Below are positions 12,529-24,812 of a stretch of DNA of 64,000 nt, piece by piece (position 1 is the stretch's first letter; every line of letters starts with the position of its first letter). Source of the stretch: Fratercula arctica (taxonomy: Eukaryota > Chordata > Aves > Charadriiformes > Alcidae). The notes under the pieces are model-generated. The model saw only the letters and a list, made by a program, of their open reading frames with translations. It was not told the DNA's origin and ran no database searches. The stretch spans positions 184,224,455-184,288,454 of the forward strand of contig CANTUZ010000001.1 of the NCBI GenBank assembly GCA_947846985.1, in the 5' to 3' direction. Position numbers and translations under genes: made by a program.

Positions 12529-15500
12529 AATAAAATGAACATGGCCTGTGAAATGATTAATTTTGTGTCCTGGAGTCAATTAACCATAGGATAACTGCAA
12601 TTCTCTGAAATTACATTTAATGCCATAATGCACTGTAACAAAGGAGCTGGTGGGAGTACAAATATAGTACTGCACACGAAAGATTGGTAAAATGTGTACT
12701 TCACCATTAAAGAGCTTAAACAAAGCATTGAATAACCTCTGACGTTATAATTAATAACAGTGCTTAGATGGTGCTGTTTCTCTGCTGATCTCAGAGTAAA
12801 ATACAAAATAAGGGTAAATGATTCAAGGTCAAATTTGTCAAATACATAAAACAAGTGAGAAACCCGGGTTCCTAGATTCTCTAGTTAATGCTCAGTGAAC
12901 TAAATCATGAACCCCATTGCACTATACAAGTTTGGTGATACTTCTGACTTGTAAGGTGATGAGAAGCCAACTCACTGCTTACAAAATCAGCTCAACTAGG
13001 TTGAGACATACATAATGTCCTCTTCAGGATCCACACCTACCCTCAAAATATGGTTCTGAAAGGGCTGACATCAAATCTGGCTATGTCAGGCAGGTATGGA
13101 AGCGCTACTGTGGAAGTGTTAACGCCAATACTTATTGTGAGTATATTCTGCATCTAAATATTCACCAGATGTCTCCAGAAGCCTGAGCTTACTGATATTG
13201 CTGAGTGCACTATAATTAATATAATTAATGATCAGACCTTCCTCCCTCTATAAAGCTGTCTTCCAAGGTTTTATTCAACATAATACACTGAATGAACACA
13301 CAGAGAAATAATTAATTTGAGACAAGTAGGTGGGAGAGTAGAAATGGGGGACAATTAAAGTAAGAATAAAAGTGGCAGAATAATAATGATGAAAAATATG
13401 ATAAACTAGATTGTCACAATGTACTAGTTTTCTAGTGTGTTCCATTGTGGTCCTCTAATGCTTGACCTAGTGCAGCTAGAATGGATTGAAGAACGCATGA
13501 AAAACAAGACAGCCCTTACTGCATTCACTTAAATGTATGGATTTGGGTTGATAGTTAAGAGTTCCTTTGACCCAGGATGAAGAATAATAGAGCTGGTAGG
13601 AAAAATGCTAATTTGGAGAATGCTTGTTTGCAGGTCATACCTATTCAAGTATCTAAAGAAAATGATGCTATAATATGTACCTGGAAAGCTAAAATCATTG
13701 TGTGAGCCACGCAGATTCATAGTACTTTCGAGTAAAGGAAAGAAAACCCAAAGAGTTCACCCTGGCAGAGCTTTTTTTTTTTTTTTTCTTTCTTCAGAAA
13801 AAAACAAGTATAAACACAGGAAAGGCAAGTGTACTATAAATACAGAATTTGCCATCCTTGATTTGGAGAGGACTTTGGTTTCAAGCTCATTCCAGATTGC
13901 CACCTTTTAATTGATAGACAGTGTTCTAGAAGTATTATTTATAGCTATAATGTTGTAGTAGACATGATAGATACCTATTCCTGGGGAAACATGCAAGACT
14001 TTTATTCTCTGCCGTGATCCATACTTGCTCTATGGAAGCTATGTATTTTGTAACTCATGTGATTAATCTTATAAATTATGATCTTTTAGCCATATCTGAT
14101 TTTGCAAAACATACTTTTTATGTTGTCTGTTTGCAGATCTGAACACATACATCAGTGGTATTTGCATAAACTGAGGATCGGATACCAGTGTATTCAACAG
14201 GCAATGAATACTTAAGTTTCTATAAATTCTCTCATTGTTTTAATTGCTCTTGTTGAAAAAGCATATAAAATACAATTTCTCTTTGATACTAAAAAATGTT
14301 TCTTCCAAGGGACCCCAAAATGCCCAAGTTTCATAACCACTTCTGCTGCCTATCTCCTAGTTGGTGTGATGATGGCAAGCATATTCCTACAGTAGAAGTG
14401 GTTCATCCTTTGCTAGTCACAGCTTCACGTGCTACTAGACAATGAGATTCACGCTGATTCCGTATTGGGCCTGACTGAGTGACCCGATGCACATTAGCCG
14501 AGTGCCGACTCTCTATGGCTAGTACAGCTTTTCTAAGGAGCTAATAGAGTTTTAAAGGGAAGGTCTGAAGAAGTTCCACCACTACACTAAAAAACTAGCA
14601 ACCAAATAAGCATGAGTTGCACTCACTGAAAATTAGCATATAAAAATATCAAGTGAGTTGGTATCTACTGTCATGTAAGTGGAGGAGTGACAAGCAGGGC
14701 ACAGAAGTACAATTTGGCTGGTGACCCTGCGCACTGAGTGGAAAAAATAATAATGCAGAGGGTTTCATTACAAGATTTTGGGAACTTTGCTTAGTTAAAC
14801 CCTGGTTTTCTTGTCCCTTTAGAAGTGATTACAAATATTGGAGTAATATTGCAATTTTTTTTTTCTTTGCCTGAGTCCCAACGCAATGCACAATAAGAGC
14901 TTTTTTCCCTTTACGATTTATCTGGTTTGGTACTAAGGATAGAGCTATCCGTACTATAATATTATGGAACCAAATGTCCCAAATATTTCAGGTAGCTTGT
15001 ATGAGCAAGTGAAATATTGCTACTTTACTAAATCCGTTTTTAATTAACTTATATTAAAATATAACCAGTTGTTGTAACTTATTTAATGGAAATAAACACT
15101 GGAAGAATTGTTAATAATGTGAAAATATGTTCTCTACAGTCATGTCTGAAACTGTGCCTTTTATTACTTTGTAAGAGAAAATGTTCTGTACAATTTTCCT
15201 AGGAATATATGGGTTCTTTTTGAGATCAAGAGTAGAATATGTAGTCTGACTAAGCTGGTGATTATTTAGATGCTTTTGTGTCTTTTGACTGTATTTTTGT
15301 GGATATGGAGGAATTTTTTGTTTCAGTATTATTAGTAATCTATGCATGAATTATGAAGGATCCATCTTGAAGAGCTGTGAAAACATCTTGCAGTCTGCTA
15401 TGCTATTAGGAAAGCAAAGGTGAGAAGGGGCATTGCCCGGCAATGACATTTTAGCAGACATTTAATTGCAAAACAGGTTTTAGTCGACAGAGGATATAAT

Positions 15501-15592
15501 TTGGGATTTCAAAGGCAAAGTGTAGTAAATCCACCTCTGAGATAAAGTGTGAGTATGAAGTGGATGAAAGAACTTTTTGTTGTTTTTTGAGA

Positions 15593-15635
15593 CTGTCCTT
15601 CCCCCCGCCCCCCCCCTTCTTTTCTCCTTCTCTTC
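15593..15635. repeat. Pyrimidine tract (C/T-rich on + strand)
   Basis: About 40 bases almost entirely C and T, including a nine-C run. Such polypyrimidine/polypurine tracts can form triplex structures and are hard to sequence. Confidence 0.8.
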
Positions 15636-15715
15636 TTTGGCTTTGCAAAAATCCTGTTTTTCATTTGAGTCAGTATGGAATGTACAGGATCATTTTGGAT
15701 GGGATAACTAATTTT

Positions 15716-16270
15716 ATGGTGTAGTTAATTTTTCTTTGTAGTAGCTAGTATGGGGCTATGTTTTGGATTTGTGACCAAAACCATGTTGATAACACAGGGA
15801 TGTTTTGGCTATTGCTGAGCAGTGCTTACACAGAGTCAAGGCCTTTTCTCCTTCTCACGCTGCCCCACCAGTGAGTAGGCTGGGGGTGGGCAAGAAGTTG
15901 GAGGGGGCACAGCTGGGACAGCTGACTCCAACTCACCATATAATGACATCCTCAGCAATAAAAGCCGGGGAAGGAGGAAGGGCGGACATCTGGAGTGATG
16001 GCATTTGTCTTCCAAGTAACCAACCGTTACGTGTGATGAAACTCTGCTTTCCTGGAAATGGCTAAACATCAGTGTGCTGATAAGAGGTAGGGAGTGAATA
16101 CATTATTGTACTTTGCTTGACTATACTGCTTTTGCTTTACCTTATTAAACTGCCTTTTTCTGAATCCATGAGTTGTCACAATTTTACCCTTCTGATTCTC
16201 TCCCCGTCCCAGCAGGGGGGAATGAACGAGCAGCCATATGGTGCTCAGCTATCTATCGGAGGTAACCTAT
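15716..16270 (+). mobile_element. Solo LTR of an avian ERV (ERVL-like), diverged
   Basis: This stretch aligns by eye along its length with the better preserved LTR at 56769-57347. Shared landmarks, in order, are a TTTTGGATTTGTGA block, GTTGATA, a CTAAGCAG/CTGAGCAG block, CAAGGCCTTTTC, TGCCCCAC, a TATA-like box at 15938-15945, an ATTAAA poly(A) signal at 16144-16149, then a CTTCTGATTCTC block and a G-run before the end. Those are the promoter and polyadenylation parts expected of U3-R-U5. The terminal inverted bases are worn and I see no convincing target-site duplication. There is no retroviral internal region beside it, so it is a recombined single LTR. The ERVL assignment comes from remembered similarity to avian families and is less certain than the LTR call. 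Confidence 0.8.
15938..15945 (+). promoter_or_regulatory. TATA-like box in LTR
   Basis: CATATAAT lies upstream of the LTR's ATTAAA signal at about the same relative place as CATATAA in the copy at 57034. Activity is unknown. Confidence 0.4.
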
Positions 16271-19200
16271 AAAAAATATATGTTCCATATATTATTCCTT
16301 TTCAGCATTAAGGTATTTTTTTTTCTCATTGCCAAGTATCAAAAATTGTGCTTTTTTTAAATTCTCAAGTAGATGATTTGTGAATTACTTGTTGTGACAA
16401 CATCATCACATGGTTGTGAGCAAGATAACGTCATTGGCTGTGTCTTTTTTTTAATGTTTAATCAGTTAAGTTTTAATGTCTGATGATAAATGGATTTTGC
16501 TTTGATGTTTTACAAATGAAATAAAAGTACATTAGTAAATTTCACTTAACAGTATGACTTCTGATGAGACAATTAACTAATTATTGTTTAATAATGCACT
16601 AGCGCTGCTCTATTAATAGAACAGCTCTAGTTTACAGAAAAGCTAAAATTCAGAAAATTCATTTCAGATTGTTAAAATGTGTGCAAACAAGTAAGAATTT
16701 GAAAACTTTCCATCCTGTTTTCCAATTTAATGTCTACCGTTAGTGTTAAAATCATATTTAATAGGACAAAGAATGTCTGTTTAGTCTTTTCCCTGAAATA
16801 AAAGGGAAAACTGATGTTTCAAATAAAACATTTTTTTCTGAGATGTCACTGTTCATAACGTTTTTAGCAGATATTTTTGCATTATTCACTATTGTAAATA
16901 AATTAAACAATTCTCAATATCCTAGGGAGACTATTTCTGCTTGCTTTTTTCAGAGTCTTTGTTAATGGAATTATTCCCAGGCCTTTGATAAATTCAAATA
17001 AAATGCTGTTCCTGCTGGCAAAGAGATAGTTACAGATAAAAGACTACCCATGTTGCCTGTAAACTGGTGGATAGGCCAATTTCCTGACTACCTTAATTAG
17101 CTTTGCGTAATTTGTCACACTGCTTCCTGAAATAATGATTTAATCTAATTAAGATTCTTTCACAAGATATCTTTTAAATGAATTAATTAAGGACTTTATC
17201 TCCAAAGCCCAGAAATTAATATCACCAAGAATAATATTGGCATCTTATGCTAAAGTATCATTTTATTTTCCCTATAAACTGCCTCTGCTCCTAACCTATG
17301 TACAGTTAAGTGATTAGGTGAAAAACATCCCCCGATTTCCCACCTTCCTTCCTGGTAATCTTCCCTAGGTAGGATTTGCAGTAGAACAACTTGTGTAGCT
17401 CTCCACTGTGAAAATGGGGTGTAGTCTTCCCTGTCTTATAAAGTACCATGAACACTAAGGCCATCTATGTGCAAATGAGAGAATAAATGATTATTTGATA
17501 TTGCTGCTGAAATTTGTCTCTTGGGGGGAAAAAAAAAAGATAAATTACTATTACTGATCTATAACGATATAGTACTGACTTGGTTAGATCGTGCATTTTT
17601 GTTGTTGCTTTGTTCATTTCTTTGTTTCCCAGTACAGCCATTGAGTGGCTTACAATGACAAAATAATATTTCATAACTTGGATGTATTCTCTGTCAATCA
17701 TAAATCTTTTCTGCCTATTAAAAGGAAGCTCACCAGCAGAATGAAGAATGATATCTTGCTGAAGTCACTGGACAGTATGCATTTAGTAATTGCTACCTGT
17801 TGCTCAAGAAAACCTTCACTGACATGTTGGGGTCAAATTATTCTGACTGGATGAAGAACTGGAGACGAGTTCATGGTTTTTAAAAAGTATTGTACTAGGT
17901 GCAAAGTCTCTCTTACTTTGATCTTTAGTCTCAGGTGAAAGCTGAGTGTACCCAGCTGTATAAAAAGACCCAATTTCAGATCCAAAGCTCAGTGGATTCA
18001 ATGGAGGAAAAACTTAATTTCAACAAACTTTAAGTTATCATAAGGAATAGAGGAAGAATGATGTTTAGAAGTTCAGACTGTACTATTTTAGCCAGGGAAC
18101 TGAATAGGTTAAATCTCCTGAGCAAAATGCCTTCTTCTGTAAATTAAGGAAAACATACCTTGTTTCAAAAATGAATTTTTGGGTCTAGCTAATAATTATA
18201 GGATCCTTGAATTGAAGACATTCTACAAAGAGAAACATTGTGAACACTACTTATAAAAACAATTGTAGATTCCATCTGTAATGCAGAAAACTGTCTTATA
18301 CGAGTAGTTTCAGAAAGTGCAAAGGTTGTGTCTCCAGAGGAGATTTAGGGTGAGTGATAGACTATCAACAAGTGTAGGACAACACAACACTTGTGGTATT
18401 TGTAAACTTAGAGTTTCAGTACCTGCATTGATGAGACTAAAGTGTTTGTATCAGAACAGATGACTGACAATGATTGACATCTTGTGATTATTCCGTTTGC
18501 TTTGATGAGAACTGTCAGAAGGCTCAATTACAGCCATACAGTCTGCAATGCTGTACCATTTTACAAGAATGTCGTGTTCAATTGCAGTAAATACTGCACC
18601 AACCTCTAATAATGTCAAAGTCTATGATAATTTATTAATCTTAATGGTGAAATAATCTCTGAGTTAGACAATCAGACTGTCTGTATTGTGTCTATGCTGA
18701 TGCAAAGACTGGGATCTATCTGGAAAATTATTGTATAATTGTTTCTTCCAGTCATACTGCCAGTTCTATTTTTCAGCGATTTTCAGTCAGTACTCTGAAA
18801 AAGATTATTTGGATTTAACTGTCTTCTGAGTATATCTCCAAATATTCACTGTAAAAATTCTTTTTAAAATGGACATTATTACATGTGAGATTATAGTCTC
18901 TGAGACAATTATTAGATTTACACAATACGTGAAGATAAAGTAATAGAAAAATAACTATTTTCATTAACATAATCTAGCTATATAACAATTAACAGATTTT
19001 CAGATTCTACCCTGATAGTAGGATATAATTCACCCACAGGCAATGTTAATTAATACATTTTTGTTGGAGCTAATTTACACAAAAAAAATATGAACTGATT
19101 CCTGCAAAAGTGCTGACACCAAAAGCATCTAGTTAGGTAGAGTGGAACAAAACTGAGTCAGAGTCTGTAGTAGCTACATTTGTGCAATGAACATATAGTG

Positions 19201-21150
19201 GTAGGATAGTAAGACCAGAGAAAAGATTCTTTAATCAAACAGAAAATTGAAAACAAACCCTTTACACACTGAATCACACTGCTGGTCCATCCTTGGTAAC
19301 ATGCTGTGCTGAGTGTTCACTTGCAGCTTTTTTTTGATACTGCACTTTGAGCTAAAGATGGCTTTCTAAGAGACAGTGAAGCTTACTCATTGCAAAAAAC
19401 ACACCAAGCTTCAAATTCCTTTACTGTTCCTACCCAATTAATATTGTAAATCTTACTGTACTGATAAACAAGAGTAATGTTAATGACACATATCTGTACA
19501 GAAAGTCATATCTGGTATCTAGCTGTGATAAAAATAAACAAAGAAACCCGAAACCCCGCTACTGAAACTATATCTTCCCTAAGCTGGAATTTTCAGCACA
19601 AAGCACAGAGAACTTGCTGTGTGAACAGTAGTGACCAGAGGGCAGAAAAGACCGTGAGTTCCCCCTCACACCTCATGGACCCTAATTTCCTGGTTATGAT
19701 TATACATTCCCTCCACTACCCTCTCTATTGGATGCGAGAGCCTCTGTAAATTCATGGGTTGTCCTCCAGCAGCATATTTCTTGTCTCAGTCAAATCCATT
19801 TCCATGAAGGGTCCCTGAAGGGAAATTTCTTTTCAACCTGGAAAAGGTTCAGAGATGCTGCAGTGAGACCAGTCTGAGGTCTTGTTGGAGGGTGTTGCCC
19901 GGGAGCACAGCCCTGTGCCCGCACAGAGCTCCGCTGGGATCGACGTGCTAGAAGGTGCTTGTCCATGTGCAGTCCCATGGACCTGACTGGGAATCCAGAA
20001 GGATTTGGAGTTTTACTTCCGTATATCATCACGCTGTGATTTCAGTCATTGAAAAATACTCTGAAATCTTGCAGCATAGTACCTTGTAGCTACTTCTGTT
20101 AAGAGAGATGGTGAGCAGTAGCCAAATTGTTGTCAGGAAAAATCTACTGTTGAAATGCTTGTATTAGGTTTATCCTTTTTATCACACAAATCTGCCCAGA
20201 TATTTGAATAAATTGATTTCCTGTTCCTGGCTGGCTTTGCTGAAGATTTATGCTAGCTGCTTGTCAGTGGAAATAATTGTTTTAAGTTAACTTCGCTTTT
20301 TTTTTTTTTTCCAAATCAGTAAATAGAGAAAATTAATCTGCAGAAAACGTCTCTGCTATAGATAGTTGATTCTACCTCATTTATACTCCCTCATTTAAAG
20401 AGACCCTATATAAGTGTGCAACTAAATTTCCATGGTTACCAGAACACCTGTGAGAAGGCATTCATACACTTTCGTATTAACAGATATTTGAATTTTAGGG
20501 AATATAATCTGAATATCTCCACGACAAACTAATTATTTCAGAAAAAGTATTTAATGAGAAAAAAGACTGGAGTTTTTATTAACAGTACATATTGATTTCT
20601 ATAACTAAACCTAGTGGAAGTTGTTGTTTTCAGATACTGTTTTTGTGTCATTTTTCCTTAACCAAAATTTATATTATTAATTGTATGTATTTTTTAAAGA
20701 TGCTCAATCACTTTTTCTTGTCTTACTCTGAAATGGGACAGGTTTTTTTAGTTTTGCAAGGGTTTCGGAAACTGCATTGAGATTGTGTAAACATTGCTAA
20801 TCATACAAGCTATTTACACAGGTATGTATTTTTTTTAAATGTAGAAATCTAAATTTAGATTTTTAATCTCCATATTAACATTTAAATATTGATTCAGTGA
20901 CTCAGTAGTAAGATCTAATTCCTGAAAATCTTCAACCAGTAAGTACAGCTTATCAGTGCTGTGCCTGCTTCATCTAGTTCACTCACTCACAGACATCTTG
21001 CAAGTCTTTTTCTGAGGGGAAAAAATAATTTTTCTTGCATTATTTTATTATTTTACTACATCAATCTATTATCTCTTTATGAACTCACACAAGCTTGTCT
21101 TTCCTAAATGCTTAGAGGACTTGATTGCTAGAAATACTACAGAGTCAGAA
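16271..21150. other. AT-rich non-coding DNA, possible conserved regulatory stretches
   Basis: No gene or repeat is recognised. The part near 16900-17240 is rich in homeodomain-type TAATTA/TTAATTA cores, with a dense group at 17093-17190. A GC-richer pocket at about 19800-20010 contrasts with its surroundings and I cannot assign it. A poly-T run lies at about 20298-20312. Confidence 0.5.
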
Positions 21151-21772
21151 TAGAATCATAGAATCGTCTAGGTTGGAAGGGACCTTTAAGATCATCGAGT
21201 CCAACCATCAACCTAATACTGACAAAACTGCCACTAAACCATGTCCCTCAACACCACATCTACCCATCTTTTAAATACCTCTAGGGATGGTAACTCAATC
21301 ACTTCCCTGGGCAGCCTATTCCAATGCTTGACAACCCTTTCGGTGAAGAAATTTCATACATACTTTAATTTAATATCCAATCTAAACGTCCCCTGGTGCA
21401 ACTTGAAGTCATTTCCTCTCATCCTACCACTTGTTACTTGAGAAAAGAGATTGACCCCCACCTCTCTACAGCTTCCTTTCAGGTAGTTGTAGAGGGCAAT
21501 GAGGTCTCCCCTCAGCCCCCTTTTCTCCAGGCTACACAACCCCAGTTCCCTCAGCTGCTCCTCATAAGACTTGTTCTCCAGACCCTTCACCACCTTCGTT
21601 GCCCTTCTCTGGACAGGCTCCAGAATCTCAATGTCTTTGTTGTAGTGAGGGGCCCAAAACTGAACACAGTATTTGAGGTGGGGCCTCACCAGTGCTGAGG
21701 CCACACCTACGTGAGGACGATCACTTCCCTAGTCCTGCTGGCCATGCTATTCCTGATACAGGCCAGGATTCT
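21151..21772 (-). mobile_element. CR1 LINE, 5'-truncated 3' end
   Basis: Read on the minus strand, this begins inside the ORF2 RT C-terminal domain and runs through the 3' untranslated end to the closing octamer-like repeat (reverse complement of the TAGAATCATAGAATC start at 21151). The frame at 21354-21704 encodes [17 protein letters not shown], then [27 protein letters not shown] and [11 protein letters not shown], the usual CR1 C-terminal blocks. The open frame stops just after FRLDI; the usual VVRHWN block is not in that frame and the homology continues in another, so there is an indel there. Only the last fifth or so of ORF2 is present, typical of 5' truncation during target-primed reverse transcription. 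Confidence 0.95.
21354..21704 (-). pseudogene. CR1 ORF2 C-terminal fragment
   Basis: 116 codons of the region after the RT catalytic core of CR1 ORF2. It contains no catalytic motif. The frame is lost after FRLDI because of an indel. The Met start is accidental, since the element is truncated upstream of it. Confidence 0.88.
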
Positions 21773-22412
21773 AATTAGAAAGTAGACTGAATTTTATTCA
21801 TTGTGAATATTAATGGTGAGGTGATTTCTTGTGAAGATATAATACATCTGAAAGAACAATTGATATATTGAAAGCACCTGTTACTAGTGGTAACAATATT
21901 AGTGCTTGTGTGTACTCTAAATTAAGCTATAACTATATAGTATTCTAGTGATAGACTAAGCTAATAAAAAAGAAAATATTTCCCTGTTACTGTCCATTAA
22001 AAATAAGCTGTATTTTCAGTTGCCTTCAAATATCCTGCAGAACAATCTTCATTACATTTTATGTTGTGTCCCATTGCTGTTACAGTGTGTACTCCTATAC
22101 ATTAAGGATCACGCAGGTGAAGATCAAGGAAGAAATATTTTGCTTGAAAGCTGATATTAAAGCCTTAATAAGAAGAGAATTAGTTCAATGCTGCAGCACA
22201 GTAACCAGTAAGACTCTTCTTGCAGAGTTAAAAGGAACCTTCTTGACCTCCTTTGGTTACTGAAATTAAAGCAAACCTTATGGCCTTTCCTTTTCTGTGA
22301 ATCGTGGGATTTTTGTCAGGGAGTTTAAGTTTATAAATTGCTTTGCAGAAGAAAAAAATCTTGGACTGTGCTCACAAGAACATGAAACTGAGCTAACAAA
22401 TCATGCAGTAAT

Positions 22413-22455
22413 CAAAAAAAAAAATAATAAAAAAAAATACCAAAAAAAAAAAAAT
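22413..22455. repeat. A-rich low-complexity tract
   Basis: A-runs interrupted by a few T and C residues. Confidence 0.85.
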
Positions 22456-24757
22456 CTGGAGACCTGGAAACGGATAGGAACAAGAGAAATGTTGTTGAAC
22501 ATAATCTTGATATCTTCCTGTAATGTGACAGAGCATCATGGACAAACTGAATATCCAATTTCTGTGTCAGAATACCTTTAAAACAATCAATGACAAAGAC
22601 AGCAGCTGTTTCACAGTATCCTATTTTCAAAAGAAAGCCACTGGAATAACAGTATTAAAAACAAAACAAAAAAACCCCAAAATACTTTCTTTTAGCCACC
22701 ACAGGTCAAAACAAGTAGAGAAGGAACCAAGAATCTGATCCCTCAATTTTATTATAATTGTTGTTTTTGTACACAGGGGACAAGAGCTTACACCACTGCT
22801 TTCTGATTTATGGAGCATATCCTCTCCTTCCCTTTGATCTTCTGTATATAAGGCCAACTGTGAATCAAAAGGGTGTCACAATTTTCAGAAAATCAACCAA
22901 GTAAGAAAGAAAAAATTATGGCATCCCCTGAAAGAGAGATGACTCAGGCTGAAAAGCCAAGCTGATAGCTACAATATGGGGCATTCAGTTGTTCAGAGAC
23001 CATGCTGAGGGCAAAAAGGCTTTGTAAGCTCAGAATAAAACCCCTTATATAAGTAGAGTTGTTTTCCTTTGAGATTTCTTTGCTGCCTTCAGATAAACTT
23101 TCTAAGGTCACAAATTTCTGTGTCTGCCTTTCCCAAGATTTTCAAAGTTTCGTCTAGGTAAGCAAAGAGTGAACGGGTGATAATGCCACATGTAGTGCCT
23201 CGTGTTAGCAGTTTTCCACTCATCTGCTTGAAGAAGATTATTTTGGCCTTGCTTTTCTGTTATGACTTCCTATCAGTCTTTAAAGATTTATTAGAGAGTG
23301 TACTGTTGTTGTTCTTCTCTCATATTCTTTTTTTTCAAGTAGTCATACCAGGGACCTTTCTGGTATAACACTGATTATTGGAAGGAATCTCTTCCCTCAG
23401 TCCCCTACTTCAGGCAGCTCTTACACTGCCCTGGACAGGTACCTTTGGACAGCTTCTGGAGCTGTATTTACATGGAGATGTGGAAATGGCCATAGTTTTA
23501 GGGGTCACCAGCATACTGAACATCTCTCTGTATCTGCACTCTGTATCTGTATCTGCCTGTCCTGAGCTTAGACAAAAGAGGCTGCTCTCACTCAGTGTTT
23601 TCCAGCTGACATGCTGTTTGCAGTGCATGCCTCTGCAAATGGCTTGGAATCAGGCTCTTCTGTAAGCCTAGGACCTCAGGCTTACAAAACCAGTACGCTG
23701 TCACAAAACCCCCCCCATGTTTATTTAGGCAGCCTCTATTTCTCACTCTCTCTTTTACACACCACTTGATGGTCAGTTGAAATTCATATCCCTTTCTTTC
23801 ACCTCCCTCTCATATTGAAAAGCTTCTTTGGTTTCTTAGGAGATAGTCTTCATTCCTCCACAGGTTGTTGTCAGGAAATAATTTTAACTCTTATCTCACT
23901 GTTTTTTGCCTGACTTAATAAAATGACTAACAAATTTTTTCATGTTAAATGGTTTTTTTCTTCCTGGCAGGATGACACTGGAATGTCTATGCATGCATTT
24001 TTGTTTTCATGCACTGAGCCTTACCTTTCATGTAAACATATAGCTAAACAACTCCACTATATAAAATAATAATAATAAAAAAGTATTCATTCAACTTATT
24101 GCTAAGTTTTGACTAGAACACCATATCTGGTTCCTAGTTTTGAAATTATTGACTTCTAACACCATTCAAGGGCACTGTGGTCCTATCTTTAGCTAGCTGG
24201 GTTGTAACAGTACAGATAAACAAATTGAGTGTGTAAAGTAGATGGGTTGTGCATGTCCAGGCAAGAGTGGATTTAATCCTTTTCATCAGGCAAAAAGCCT
24301 CATCATACCAGTCAGCGCTGTTATAGGCTGGAGCTGTCTGGAAACTCAAATCTTTCTAATCTACTAATAAGATCAATAAAATGGCAAGCCCTGAAGTCTC
24401 AGTTGAAAAAAAACAAACACAAATGACCTCTTCATCCCTTCATCCTATCACAAAGATCAGTAATCAAAGTGAGAAATTCAAAGTTTTATTCTTAATGATA
24501 AACAGATTTTCCTTTTCTGCCTGGGAACTAAGCTTTCAGAAAGCAGTCTTCCCTTGCATGTGGGGTTTGGCTTGAAAAGTTTGCTCTTCTGACCATCGGT
24601 GTTTGACGTATATATAAAATGATAGTTTAAGGGAGTTTTCTGCTGATGCTTCTGTAAATATTTCAAAGTTCTTAGAGGACTGCAGACCAAAAGGTCTTTA
24701 GGATAGTGGACAAGCCAGAAAAATTAAAGAGAAAAATTCATTTCCAGAGGAACTACT

Positions 24758-24812
24758 ATGTACATGTACCTATGTGTATACATACCTGTATATGTATGTA
24801 TGTATGTATATA
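24758..24812. repeat. Imperfect (TATG)n microsatellite
   Basis: Alternating TATG/TATA/CATA units with an uninterrupted core of GTAT repeats near 24793-24808. Confidence 0.8.

Larger units (their letters stand above)
10387..15715. other. AT-rich non-coding DNA with simple tracts
   Basis: No gene or interspersed repeat is recognised. It contains poly-T tracts near 11758-11775, 13771-13789 and 14857-14866, and a short GA dinucleotide run at 12511-12528. Open frames up to 112 codons (11479-11817) run through the low-complexity tracts and look accidental. Confidence 0.55.
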
